From a bacterium (GTDB lineage: Bacteria; Planctomycetota; UBA1135; UBA2386), in contig JANSXC010000020.1 in the NCBI GenBank assembly GCA_024743115.1, positions 1 through 64,000 on the forward strand: a stretch of 64,000 nucleotides of DNA, given 5' to 3'. The position numbers were made by a program, and so were the translations under genes. Below are positions 17,788-26,407 of this stretch, one piece after another. Each line of letters begins with the position of its first letter. The first letter of the stretch is position 1. The notes beneath the pieces are model-generated. The model made no database searches. It worked only from the letters and a program-made list of their open reading frames with translations, and had not been told where the DNA came from.

Positions 17788-18350
17788 GGCTGTCGGTTCA
17801 GGCGTTGTTCGATGCAGGCGCGCAGCGCCTTGCGCAGGCGTTGAAGGAGGCTCTTCACGCCTTCGGGTTGGATGTCGAGTGCGGCGCTGATTGCGTCGCG
17901 TCCGGCGTTGTCGCGGTAGCGCAGCTCGATAGCGGTTCGTGAGCGCTCGGGTAGCTCGTCCTGACAGGCCCGCAGGGCCGTCAGGTAGACGTCCGGGGGT
18001 TCGTCGACGTTTGCGATCCCGGGGGGCGGTGTGCCGCCCCAGGCGCGTTCACGAACGGTGCGGCGGGACTCGGAGCGCAGGTGCATGCGCCAGAGGTTTC
18101 GCGCGGTGACGCGCAGCCACCGGTTGCTGTGATCGGCAGTCCACCGGCGCTGATCTGGCTGGGCCAGAGCGGCCAGCAGGGCGTCCTGGACGATGTCTTC
18201 CGCGGTATCGCGGGGTGCGCCGAGCCCACATACCCAGCGCCAGAGCGGTTCCTGGTGGTCTATGACCCAGCGGGTCGATTCATTGGCTGCCGGCGGGCGA
18301 GATGGGTCCGTCACGGTGGCGGGTTGGCTGGTTGGGTTGAGGAGGAGCAC
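17784..18350 (-). CDS. ECF-family RNA polymerase sigma factor
   Basis: A 188-residue ECF sigma factor starting at GTG 18350. Region 2 is seen in APRDTAEDIVQDALLAALAQ and SNRWLRVTARNLWRMHLRSESRR. Region 4 is LPERSRTAIELRYRDNAGRD through ISAALDIQPEGVKSLLQRLRKALR. It is translationally coupled to the membrane partner at 16387-17787. Its region-4 helix-turn-helix is unlike that of the sigma factor at 7047-7631, so it likely reads a different promoter. Confidence 0.9.
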   Translation of the reverse strand: MLLLNPTSQPATVTDPSRPPAANESTRWVIDHQEPLWRWVCGLGAPRDTAEDIVQDALLAALAQPDQRRWTADHSNRWLRVTARNLWRMHLRSESRRTVRERAWGGTPPPGIANVDEPPDVYLTALRACQDELPERSRTAIELRYRDNAGRDAISAALDIQPEGVKSLLQRLRKALRACIEQRLNRQP

Positions 18351-18463
18351 GTGGAACGGATGCCGCGGCCGCGCGAAAGGGGCCGCAGTGCTCCGGTTTT
18401 TCGCCGATCAGCCGGTGCCCCTCAGAACCTGAGCGGAGTGCCGAAGGCGCTCGGCGTGGTCCG

Positions 18464-18498
18464 GAGCAGGTTTGCTCGCGAAGCGAGTAACCCTGCTC
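18464..18498 (-). terminator. Strong hairpin after the ThrRS-editing-domain gene
   Basis: A nearly perfect inverted repeat: gagcagg (18464-18470) with cctgctc (18492-18498), and ctcgc with gcgag, closing on a 3-nt gaa loop. It gives about 16 paired bases with one mismatch. It starts at the stop codon of the minus-strand gene ending at 18497 and has no U-tract. The adjoining ctcagaacctgag (18421-18433) forms a second small hairpin. It is probably a transcript 3' end. Confidence 0.6.
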
Positions 18499-18928
18499 AG
18501 ATCTGTTTGAAGACCTTCGCGAGGCTCTCGCCGAACACGTCGAGATGCCATTCGCAGAGATGGCCGAACGGCGTGCAGCGAACTTCGTAGTCGCTGCCGC
18601 GCAAGCGCTCGGCGAGATCGTCGAGGAACTGGCGGGCGAAGGCCGGCTCGGCGCTCTCGGCGCCGAGGTGGGTGAACGAATGCAGTACGACGTGGCGGAG
18701 CGACCGTTTGTTGCAGAGCCACTTCACGTGTTTGAGTGAATGCTGGAACGCGCGCTTCCTGGCATCCGGGGGCTCGTCCGCGACCTCGGCATGGGCAAAC
18801 ACGACGACGCAATCCGCCATTTCATCGGTGACGTCGACGGTCGCGAGCGGCTCGCCACCGACGGTGTCGAGCGTGCGTTCGAAGCTGCGCCAGGAGAAGC
18901 GTCTGGCCTGGAAGCAGAGCAGCCGCAT
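18497..18928 (-). CDS. Free-standing archaeal-type threonyl-tRNA synthetase editing domain
   Basis: From ATG 18928 (MRLLCFQARRFSW) the product is 143 residues with no catalytic synthetase part. It matches the archaeal ThrRS N-terminal editing fold (a D-aminoacyl-tRNA deacylase-like domain): VVVFAHAEVAD, HVKWLCNKRSLRHVVLHSFTHLG, then TPFGHLCEWHLDVFGESLAK at the C-terminus. In archaea this domain hydrolyses Ser-tRNA(Thr); free-standing copies occur in some archaea and bacteria. It starts 4 bp after the thiol-dioxygenase-like gene, so the two are surely co-transcribed. Whether it edits tRNA here or has another role is open. Confidence 0.8.
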   Translation of the reverse strand: MRLLCFQARRFSWRSFERTLDTVGGEPLATVDVTDEMADCVVVFAHAEVADEPPDARKRAFQHSLKHVKWLCNKRSLRHVVLHSFTHLGAESAEPAFARQFLDDLAERLRGSDYEVRCTPFGHLCEWHLDVFGESLAKVFKQI

Positions 18929-18932
18929 CGGT

Positions 18933-19733
18933 TCAGCGGCGGCGGCGTTGACGCCAGGTCGCTTCGTGGATGCGGGCCTCGGCGTCGCGCGGCTTGTCGT
19001 CGACCTCGAGGTAGCGCGACGTCGCCCGCTTGCTGAAGAAAGTGAACACGTCGAGCACGTGGGCGCCGTTCTTGCCCGCGACGAGATCGTGAACGTTCTC
19101 GCGGTTGCGGCCGAGGGTCGAGACCCGGCCGGGCAGGATGAGATCGTCACGCGTCTCGCGGATCTCGAAGGTCTCACCCGAGTCGAGCGCCGGCGGCTTG
19201 CCGAGGAAGTCGTAGTTGCGGATTCGCACCTCGCCGTCGATGCCCAGGATCACGCCGTTGTAGTCGAGGTGATCGTGGTGGGGGAACCCCTTGCCCGGCT
19301 TTAGTTTCATCGACACCGCGGCGAGCGGGAAGCGTTCGCCGGAGCGTTGGTGCGCTTCGCGGAACGCGCGCATCGCGGCGCGCAAAGGCGCCTTGGGGTC
19401 CGCGATCCGTGTCATTGCCGCGGCCAACGTCATGAGGTAGGCCTCCTCGTCCGCGCCTTTGCTGTCGATGAGGCGTCGCGCCTGAGGGTAGAGCTCTGCC
19501 AGGAACGTCGGGTAGTCGAGGGGCTGCGGTTCCTGCCGGGTTGCGGGCGCCAGCTTGCCCGGCTCCTGGGCATTGGGATGGCGTCCGAGCAACAGCGCGG
19601 ACACTCCCGCCGCGGACAACCAGAACACCCGCCGGCGGTCGATCGTGACGCCATCGGCGACTTCGTCGCGCGGGTCGACGGGCGCTTCGATCGTGGTCAC
19701 ATGATCGTCGGCTTCGGCGTGGAAGTAGCTCAT
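18933..19733 (-). CDS. Cysteamine dioxygenase (ADO/PCO)-like cupin with N-terminal signal or anchor
   Basis: A 266-residue protein. Residues 33-50 (RRRVFWLSAAGVSALLLG) form a twin-arginine-like signal or anchor. The rest resembles the PCO/ADO thiol dioxygenase cupin: metal ligands PHHDH (His153, His155) and NVHD (His215), with IRNYDFLG and GAHVLDVFTFFSK in the expected places. Known members use Fe(II) and O2 to oxidise cysteamine or N-terminal cysteine. The apparent export signal is odd for a thiol dioxygenase. The gene is 4 bp upstream of the ThrRS editing domain and divergent from the PSCyt1 gene. Fold confidence is good; substrate is unknown. Confidence 0.7.
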   Translation of the reverse strand: MSYFHAEADDHVTTIEAPVDPRDEVADGVTIDRRRVFWLSAAGVSALLLGRHPNAQEPGKLAPATRQEPQPLDYPTFLAELYPQARRLIDSKGADEEAYLMTLAAAMTRIADPKAPLRAAMRAFREAHQRSGERFPLAAVSMKLKPGKGFPHHDHLDYNGVILGIDGEVRIRNYDFLGKPPALDSGETFEIRETRDDLILPGRVSTLGRNRENVHDLVAGKNGAHVLDVFTFFSKRATSRYLEVDDKPRDAEARIHEATWRQRRRR

Positions 19734-19878
19734 GTTGCGATCCTAGCCAGAACGATGCATGACCGCGCCCTCGAACCAATGACAGTGGATCGGGCCGTGC
19801 TCGGTCGGCCGTGCGTGATCCTGAATCGGTTGGCCCAGGCCGCAATGCGGCTCGCCTGGCGCTACAGTCGAAGCGTCC

Positions 19879-22800
19879 ATGCTGCTTCGTCCCGTGCTCT
19901 CCGTGCTCGCGTTGCTGGCCATCGTCGGTGGTTCCACCGTCGCTCAGGCGATGCCGGCGGTCGACTTCGATCGAGAGATCCGACCGATCCTCTCGAACCA
20001 CTGTTTCCAGTGTCACGGGCCCGACGAGCAGGATCGCAAGGCCGGGCTACGGCTCGACCGGCGTGACGATGCGTTGGCGGTCATCGTGCCCGGGGACGTG
20101 CCGGGCAGTGAGCTGCTCCGGCGGATCCGGCATGCGGATGCAGATGTCGTGATGCCGCCACCGGCGACGGGCAAGCCGCTCGGGGCAGCCGAGAAGTTGC
20201 TGCTCGAGCGCTGGGTCGAATCGGGAGCGCAGTGGGCGGAGCACTGGTCGTTCGTGCCGCCGGTGCAGCCCGAGCTGCCCGAGGTGCGCGATACCGCTTG
20301 GCCATTGCGCCCCTTGGACCGTTTCGTGCTCGGGCGCCTCGAGGGCGAGGGGCTCACGCCGAATGGGCAGGCCGACCGGCGAGCGCTGCTGCGGCGCGTG
20401 ACGCTCGATCTCACGGGGCTGCCGCCAACGGCCGACGAATTGCGCGCGTTCCTCGCCGACGAGTCGAAAGATGCCTATGGCCGGGTCGTCGATCGGCTGC
20501 TGACCTCGTCGGCCTTCGGCGAGCACATGGCGCGCTTTTGGCTCGATGCGTCGCGCTATGGCGACACGCACGGTCTGCATCTCGACAACTACCGGGAGAT
20601 GTGGCCGTTTCGCGACTGGGTCGTGCGCGCGTTCAACGACAACCTGCCGTACGACCGCTTCGTCACCGAGCAGCTCGCTGGTGATCTGCTGCCCGAACCG
20701 ACCCTGGACCAGAGAATCGCCTCGGGTTTCAACCGGTGTCATATCTCGACGAACGAGGGCGGATCGATCAAGGAGGAGGTTTACGTCCGCAACGTCATCG
20801 ACCGGGTCAGCACGACGGGCACCGTGTTCCTCGGGCTCACGCTCGGCTGTGCCGTGTGCCACGACCACAAGTTCGATCCGATCAGCAAACGCGAGGTCTA
20901 TCAGCTGTTTGCGTTCTTCAACAACCTCGACGGCGACGCGATGGACGGCAACAACAAGGCGCCGGCGCCGGTGATGAAGGTGCAGACGCAGGCGCAGCGT
21001 GACGAACTCGCGCGACTCGTCGAAGAGCGGCAGGCGGTCGACGCCCGATTCGCCGACCGGCTGGCCGTGTTCGACTACGAAGATCCGGCTGCGGCCGAGA
21101 CCGCGGGGGGCGATCTCGGTGAGAGCGTCGATGGAGCTACGCGACGCCGCGAGATCGTCTGGATCGAGGATGCGCTGCCAGCCGGCACCGAGGATGGCGC
21201 GACGGGGTTCACCTGGGTCGACGATCCGGCGCTCGTCCATCGCGGTGCGCGCGCGATCCGGCGCCGGACCGACGGTGTGCAGCAGGAGTTCTTCCGGCGT
21301 GCGGACACCAAGCTGCGCGTCGCGGCCGGCGACGTGCTGTTCGCATGGGTTCGCATCGACCCCGATGATGCGCCCACCGAATTGATGCTGCAGTGGAACA
21401 GCGATGGTCGCGATGGCTGGTTGCACGGGGCCTACTGGGGTGAGAACGCGATTCCTTACGGCCAGGACGGCACGTCGCAGCGGGTTCGCATGGGCGACGT
21501 GCCGGCCGCGGGGGAATGGGTGCGGCTCGAGATCCCCGCGGCCCAGGTCGGCCTGCAGCCCGGCATGGCGGTGCACGGCATCGCGTTCACGCAGAAGGGC
21601 GGCACGTCGTACTGGGACGCGATCGGCATCGAGAGCAGCGCGCCACAGGTCAGCGAGGATTGGGTCTGGATCGACGACGAAGCGCCGGCGGGAGCGAACC
21701 TGCAGGGCAACGGTCGCATCTGGCAATGGCGGACGGGCGGCGCGGAGGGACTGCCGGCGCCGGTCAGCGGCACGCGGCTCCTGCGGCGCGCGGGGCGTGG
21801 ACTCAACCAGGACTTCTTCACGGGAGCGATGGCGCCGCTGCGAACCCAGCACGGCGATCGGCTCTTTGCGTACGCGTGGCTCGACCCGAAGGATCCGCCG
21901 CGATCGGTGCAGCTCCAGTTCCACGTCAACGGTCGCTGGGAACACCGCGTGCGCTGGGGCGTGCCGGCGCATGGCGCCGGGCGGAAGAACGGTGCCGACT
22001 TCGTCGCGGGCAAGCTGCCGCCGACCGGTGAGTGGGTGCGGTTGGAGGTCGGACTCGCGGAAGTCGGCATCCGGCCGGGTGATGCGATCGCAGGCTGGGC
22101 GTTCACCAAGGTGGATGGCACCGTTTGCTGGGATCGCGCCGGCGTTCACACTTTCGGGCCGCCCGACGACAGCCACCGTCGATCGCTGCGGGTGTGGGAG
22201 CCGATCGGTCGGGGCAGCGCCGACGTTCCGGCAGACGTGCGAGCGGCGTTGGCCGTCGAGGCGACCGCGCGCACCACGCGCCAGCGGCGGGTCATTCGCG
22301 ATCACTGGTTGCGGCACGTGTGGATCGGTTCGCGTGAGACCTTCGCCGAATTGCATCGCGCGGTCGACGCGATCGCGGCGCGTCGCGAAGCGATCCAACG
22401 CGAGACCCCGACGACCCTCGTCATGGTGGAGCGAATGGAGCCGCGTCCGGCGTTCGACCTCATGCGCGGGGCCTACGACCAGAAGGGTGACCCTGTCGAG
22501 CGTCGGACGCCCGCCGCGCTGCCGCCGATGGCGCCCGATCTGCCGCGCGACCGACTCGGACTGGCGCGCTGGCTCGTCGATCCCGGCCACCCACTGACCG
22601 CGCGTGTCGCGGTCAATCGGTTCTGGCAGCAGGTCTTCGGAACCGGCCTCGTGCGAACCAGTGAAGACTTCGGCAATCAGGGGGAGCGCCCGAGCCATCC
22701 CCGGCTGCTCGACTGGCTGGCGGTGCAGTTCGTCGCGAGCGGCTGGGACGTGAAGGCGCTCATGCGCGAGCTCGTTACCTCGGCGACCTATCGACAGAGC

Positions 22801-23502
22801 GCGCGAGTTCGCCCCGAGGTGCTGGCGCGCGATCCCGACAATCGATTGCTCGCCCGCGGGCCGCGGTTCCGCCTCGACGGCGAGACACTCCGCGATCAGG
22901 CGTTGATGCTCGGCGGCCTGCTGGTGCGAACGGTCGGCGGGGCGCCGGTGAAACCGCCGCAGCCGGCCGGGCTGTGGCGAGCGGTCGGCTACTCCTCGTC
23001 CAACACCGCGAAGTTCGTCGCCGACGAGGGGCGCGACAAAGTGCATCGTCGCAGCCTCTACACGTTCTGGAAGCGCACCGCGCCGCCGCCGCAGTTCACG
23101 ACGTTCGGAGCGCCGAGTCGTGAGGAGTGCCGCGTTCGCCGTGAGCGCACCGACACGCCAATGCAGGCGCTGCTCCTCATGAACGATCCGCAGTTCGTCG
23201 AGTGTGCCCGCGCGTTTGCCGAGCGGATCCTGCGTCGAGAACTTGCGAGCGACACTGCGCGCATCGAGTGGGCGCTCGAGCGCGCGACGTGCCGAGTCCC
23301 CGTGGCGGTCGACGTCAAGGAAGTGCACGCGTTGCTCGCGCGGCAGCGGGCCGAGTTCTCGCGTCACGTCGATGCGGCCCGCCGATTGATCAACGTCGGC
23401 GCCGAGCCCCCGAGCGGCGAGTTCCCGCCCGCGGAACTCGCCGCCTGGACGATGGTCGCGAACCTGATCCTCAACCTCGACACCGTGCTGACCAACGGCT
23501 GA
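19879..23502 (+). CDS. PSCyt1-DUF1549-DUF1553 planctomycete cytochrome-type protein
   Basis: A 1207-residue exported protein. After a signal peptide (about 1-24) comes the planctomycete cytochrome c module with one heme site (HCFQCHGPDEQDRKAGLRLD; Cys42, Cys45, His46). DUF1549 follows at about 115-335 (PLDRFVLGRLEGEGL, AFGEHMARFWLDASRYGDTHG, CAVCHDHKFDPI). DUF1553 lies at about 850-1150 (RLGLARWLVDPGHPLTARVAVNRFW, RPSHPRLLDWLAVQF). Between them sit two tandem carbohydrate-binding-like repeats (about 430-590 and 590-740), each opening with WI(E/D)D and APAG/LPAG. These proteins are abundant in Planctomycetota and thought to act in polysaccharide breakdown; the DUF1501 gene follows 3 bp later, as is usual. 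Confidence 0.92.
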   Translation: MLLRPVLSVLALLAIVGGSTVAQAMPAVDFDREIRPILSNHCFQCHGPDEQDRKAGLRLDRRDDALAVIVPGDVPGSELLRRIRHADADVVMPPPATGKPLGAAEKLLLERWVESGAQWAEHWSFVPPVQPELPEVRDTAWPLRPLDRFVLGRLEGEGLTPNGQADRRALLRRVTLDLTGLPPTADELRAFLADESKDAYGRVVDRLLTSSAFGEHMARFWLDASRYGDTHGLHLDNYREMWPFRDWVVRAFNDNLPYDRFVTEQLAGDLLPEPTLDQRIASGFNRCHISTNEGGSIKEEVYVRNVIDRVSTTGTVFLGLTLGCAVCHDHKFDPISKREVYQLFAFFNNLDGDAMDGNNKAPAPVMKVQTQAQRDELARLVEERQAVDARFADRLAVFDYEDPAAAETAGGDLGESVDGATRRREIVWIEDALPAGTEDGATGFTWVDDPALVHRGARAIRRRTDGVQQEFFRRADTKLRVAAGDVLFAWVRIDPDDAPTELMLQWNSDGRDGWLHGAYWGENAIPYGQDGTSQRVRMGDVPAAGEWVRLEIPAAQVGLQPGMAVHGIAFTQKGGTSYWDAIGIESSAPQVSEDWVWIDDEAPAGANLQGNGRIWQWRTGGAEGLPAPVSGTRLLRRAGRGLNQDFFTGAMAPLRTQHGDRLFAYAWLDPKDPPRSVQLQFHVNGRWEHRVRWGVPAHGAGRKNGADFVAGKLPPTGEWVRLEVGLAEVGIRPGDAIAGWAFTKVDGTVCWDRAGVHTFGPPDDSHRRSLRVWEPIGRGSADVPADVRAALAVEATARTTRQRRVIRDHWLRHVWIGSRETFAELHRAVDAIAARREAIQRETPTTLVMVERMEPRPAFDLMRGAYDQKGDPVERRTPAALPPMAPDLPRDRLGLARWLVDPGHPLTARVAVNRFWQQVFGTGLVRTSEDFGNQGERPSHPRLLDWLAVQFVASGWDVKALMRELVTSATYRQSARVRPEVLARDPDNRLLARGPRFRLDGETLRDQALMLGGLLVRTVGGAPVKPPQPAGLWRAVGYSSSNTAKFVADEGRDKVHRRSLYTFWKRTAPPPQFTTFGAPSREECRVRRERTDTPMQALLLMNDPQFVECARAFAERILRRELASDTARIEWALERATCRVPVAVDVKEVHALLARQRAEFSRHVDAARRLINVGAEPPSGEFPPAELAAWTMVANLILNLDTVLTNG

Positions 23503-23505
23503 GCC

Positions 23506-24969
23506 ATGGACCCGAGACTCGACTTCGCCCGCCAGATGACCCGGCGGCACTTCTTCGGTGGTTCGGCCCTCGGTCTCGGCAGTGCCGCACTCGCGTCCTT
23601 GCCGGGACTCGGTGCGGTGCACACCGGGCCGGGTGGCGGCCCTGGATTGCCTGGTCTGCCGCACTTCGCGCCGCGAGCCAAACGCGCGATCTGGCTCTTC
23701 ATGGCCGGGGCGCCGTCGCAGATCGATCTGTTCGACTACAAGCCCAAGATGGAGCCGCTGTTCGATGCCGACCTGCCGGAGTCGATCCGCATGGGGCAGC
23801 GCCTCACGACGATGACGTCGGGGCAGAGCCGGTTTCCCGTCGCGCCGTCACGCTATCGCTTCCGCAAGTATGACAACGGTGACGACGGGGCCTGGATCTC
23901 CGAGCTGCTGCCCTACACCGCGCGGATGGTCAAGGATCTGGCCATCGTGCGCTCGGTCTACACCGAGGCGATCAATCACGATCCCGCGATCACGTTCATC
24001 ACGACGGGGCGTGAGCTCCCCGGGCGGCCGTCGCTCGGCGCCTGGCTCAACTACGGACTCGGCTCTGAGAACGCCGATCTGCCGGGCTTCGTCGTAATGA
24101 CGCCGCGGTGGAGCGGGCGCCGCGATGCGCAGGCACTGTACAACCGACTCTGGGGTGCCGGCATGCTGCCGAACGAGCACGCCGGTGTCGCTCTGCGACC
24201 GGACGGCGACCCCGTACTGTTCCTCGACAATCCGGCGGGCGTCGACGGCAAGTCGCGCCGGGCGATGCTCGATGCTCTCGGTCGCATGAACGAACGCATC
24301 GCACAGCAGGTCGGGGATCCGGGCACTCGTGACCGGATCGCGCAGTACGAGCTGGCGTTCCGCATGCAGACCTCGGTTCCGGAGCTGACCGACCTGAACG
24401 ACGAACCCGCGAGTACTGCGGCGATGTATGGCCCCGAGGCGTCGCAGCCAGGCACGTTCGCGGCGTCGTGTGTGCTCGCCCGTCGCATGATCGAACGCGG
24501 TGTCCGCTTCGTGCAGCTGTTCCATCGCGGGTGGGATCAGCACGGCAATCTCACCGGTGATCTGCCGCGCCAGTGCGGTGACGTCGATCGGGCTTCGTGG
24601 GCGCTGGTCCAGGACCTCGAGCAGCGCGGCCTGCTCGACGACACACTCGTGATCTGGGGCGGTGAGTTCGGGCGCACGGTCTACTGCCAGGGCAAGCTGA
24701 GTCGGGCCAACTACGGCCGCGATCATCACCCGCGCTGCTTCACGATGTGGCTGGCTGGCGGTGGTATTCGCGGTGGTCAGGTGTACGGCGAGACCGACGA
24801 CTTCAGCTACAACGTCGTCGACAAGCCCGTGCACGTGCGCGATCTCAACGCCACGATCCTCCACTGTCTCGGCATCGATCACGAGCGGCTGACGGTTGCC
24901 CATCAAGGGCTCGACGTCCGGCTCACCGGCGTGGAGCCCGCGCGGGTCGTTCACGAACTCTTGGCCTGA
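23506..24969 (+). CDS. DUF1501 protein, Tat-exported
   Basis: A 487-residue protein opening with a twin-arginine signal (TRRHFFGGSALGLGSAALASL). The body is DUF1501, related to the alkaline-phosphatase/sulfatase fold: KRAIWLFMAGAPSQIDLFDYKP at the N-terminus, FVQLFHRGWDQHGNL, then TLVIWGGEFGRTVYCQG and GRDHHPRCFTMWLAGGG, where the metal-site Asp and His residues cluster. It forms an operon with the PSCyt1 gene just upstream, the standard planctomycete pair. The enzymatic activity is not established for the family. Confidence 0.93.
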   Translation: MDPRLDFARQMTRRHFFGGSALGLGSAALASLPGLGAVHTGPGGGPGLPGLPHFAPRAKRAIWLFMAGAPSQIDLFDYKPKMEPLFDADLPESIRMGQRLTTMTSGQSRFPVAPSRYRFRKYDNGDDGAWISELLPYTARMVKDLAIVRSVYTEAINHDPAITFITTGRELPGRPSLGAWLNYGLGSENADLPGFVVMTPRWSGRRDAQALYNRLWGAGMLPNEHAGVALRPDGDPVLFLDNPAGVDGKSRRAMLDALGRMNERIAQQVGDPGTRDRIAQYELAFRMQTSVPELTDLNDEPASTAAMYGPEASQPGTFAASCVLARRMIERGVRFVQLFHRGWDQHGNLTGDLPRQCGDVDRASWALVQDLEQRGLLDDTLVIWGGEFGRTVYCQGKLSRANYGRDHHPRCFTMWLAGGGIRGGQVYGETDDFSYNVVDKPVHVRDLNATILHCLGIDHERLTVAHQGLDVRLTGVEPARVVHELLA

Positions 24970-24992
24970 AGCAGATCTGTATCAGTCGGGCC

Positions 24993-26297
24993 TCAGATCT
25001 CGAACGGTCGCGATGCCCCGTCGCGGCATTCGACGAGGAACTCGGTCGGGGCTTCGTCGCCGTCGAAGAAGAAGAAGTCGTGCCCTTCTTTGCTCCTCGT
25101 CACGGACCCGGCCAGGGCGTGCCGTCCGGGTTGTCGGCGGACCCGCAGGAACGGCAGATTGCGGGTAATGATGCGTCGTCCGTCGTCGGTCGTGGCCTCG
25201 GCGAGCACCAGCTTGACCTCGGTGCCGAACTCACCGTAACTCGACATGCGAGACAGCATGGTCCGCAGGAAGAACCCGGTCGCCCGCGGAACCCGGTATG
25301 CGTGCCAGCGGTAGCGGTTCAGGTTGACGATTGCCTGCAGGTAGACGGCGGGTGCGGGGGTGGGGTCGTGATGGATGTGTTCTGCGTCGAACTCGAACTG
25401 TGAGAGCTGGTTGTCGTCGGACACGTAGTTGGCGACTGCCGAGGCGGTGAGAGGGATCACGGAGACGTAGCCGATGGCCCGATTCGCGAAGAGCCTGCGA
25501 GTTCGGTTGCCGGTCTTGACGTGCAGGGTGGCCTTGACGAGCCGGAACGCCTCCGGGCACGCGGTGTGGATCTGCTCCATGTACTCGCGGCGCAGCAGGC
25601 CGACACCGTTCGGGCCCTCGACACCGAACGCGAGCGCCGCGATCCGTGAAACGACTGGAATGTCCGGCTCCTCGACGGCGTGGGCCTCGAGAGTCCATTT
25701 GAACTCGCGCTTCTGGTTGCGGCTCGTGCCGGTATAGGTCATCCGTTCGCCATCGCGGACGGCTCTGAGCGAGCCAGGGTCGATGTCGAGCCGAGCCCAG
25801 ATCAACAGCCACACGATGAGGGCGGCGAGGGCGAAGAACGGAATGGCAAGCCAGAGCCCCCAGTCCCAGGACAGGAGTGCAGCTACCGCGGTGCCGACGA
25901 GTGCTACGACGAGTACCGCGGACCAGACGAACTCGGTGCGGAAGTACCGGCCCGCGAACGCCGACGTCGATTTGGCGATCTGATCCGCAACCCACGACAC
26001 CATGTGGGGCACGGTTTCTTCTGCCACGAGCTCCGCGGCCCAGAGCACGAATACGATCATTACGACCTGGGCCCACCATTCGAACTCGGGGTCGAAGCCG
26101 AAGCTGACACTTTCGAGCAGCGACTTCAGCCAGACCGAGATCAAGACGATCGGGAGCAGTACCACTGCCGTGACGAGGCGAGGATGTTTGCGCCGACCGA
26201 GCCGCAGACGTTCTTCCACCCAGCGCATCGCGAGGATGATGCGCGCGTAGCGGGGATAGTACGACCGATCCTTCATGGCTCGTTCCGAGTGGGCCAT
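24993..26297 (-). CDS. Multi-pass membrane protein, family unknown
   Basis: A 434-residue protein with four hydrophobic helices in the first 170 residues (about 43-62, 76-95, 125-146 and 148-168). A soluble domain of about 260 residues, rich in beta strands, follows. The soluble part has no catalytic signature I know (blocks: LRREYMEQIHTACPEAFRLVKATLH, ANYVSDDNQLSQFEF). It is convergent with the DUF1501 gene, 24 bp apart. The topology resembles a small channel or sensor, but nothing specific supports that. ATG at 26297 is chosen; MKD seven codons later is also possible. Confidence 0.7.
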   Translation of the reverse strand: MAHSERAMKDRSYYPRYARIILAMRWVEERLRLGRRKHPRLVTAVVLLPIVLISVWLKSLLESVSFGFDPEFEWWAQVVMIVFVLWAAELVAEETVPHMVSWVADQIAKSTSAFAGRYFRTEFVWSAVLVVALVGTAVAALLSWDWGLWLAIPFFALAALIVWLLIWARLDIDPGSLRAVRDGERMTYTGTSRNQKREFKWTLEAHAVEEPDIPVVSRIAALAFGVEGPNGVGLLRREYMEQIHTACPEAFRLVKATLHVKTGNRTRRLFANRAIGYVSVIPLTASAVANYVSDDNQLSQFEFDAEHIHHDPTPAPAVYLQAIVNLNRYRWHAYRVPRATGFFLRTMLSRMSSYGEFGTEVKLVLAEATTDDGRRIITRNLPFLRVRRQPGRHALAGSVTRSKEGHDFFFFDGDEAPTEFLVECRDGASRPFEI

Positions 26298-26407
26298 ACC
26301 GTCCGTGCCAGCCTGCTGAGATCAAGAGCGGGGTCTCAGCGTTGTTCGGAGCGGTCCTGCGACGGTTGGCGGCCCCATGGCGGATCGCGGCGTGGGCTCG
26401 CCTGCGA

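Noticed and set aside
20047..23664. A 1205-residue open frame antisense to the PSCyt1 gene
   Set aside because: It is an Arg/His/Ala-rich mirror of a well-supported gene with no motif or signal of its own; long antisense frames are expected at this GC content.
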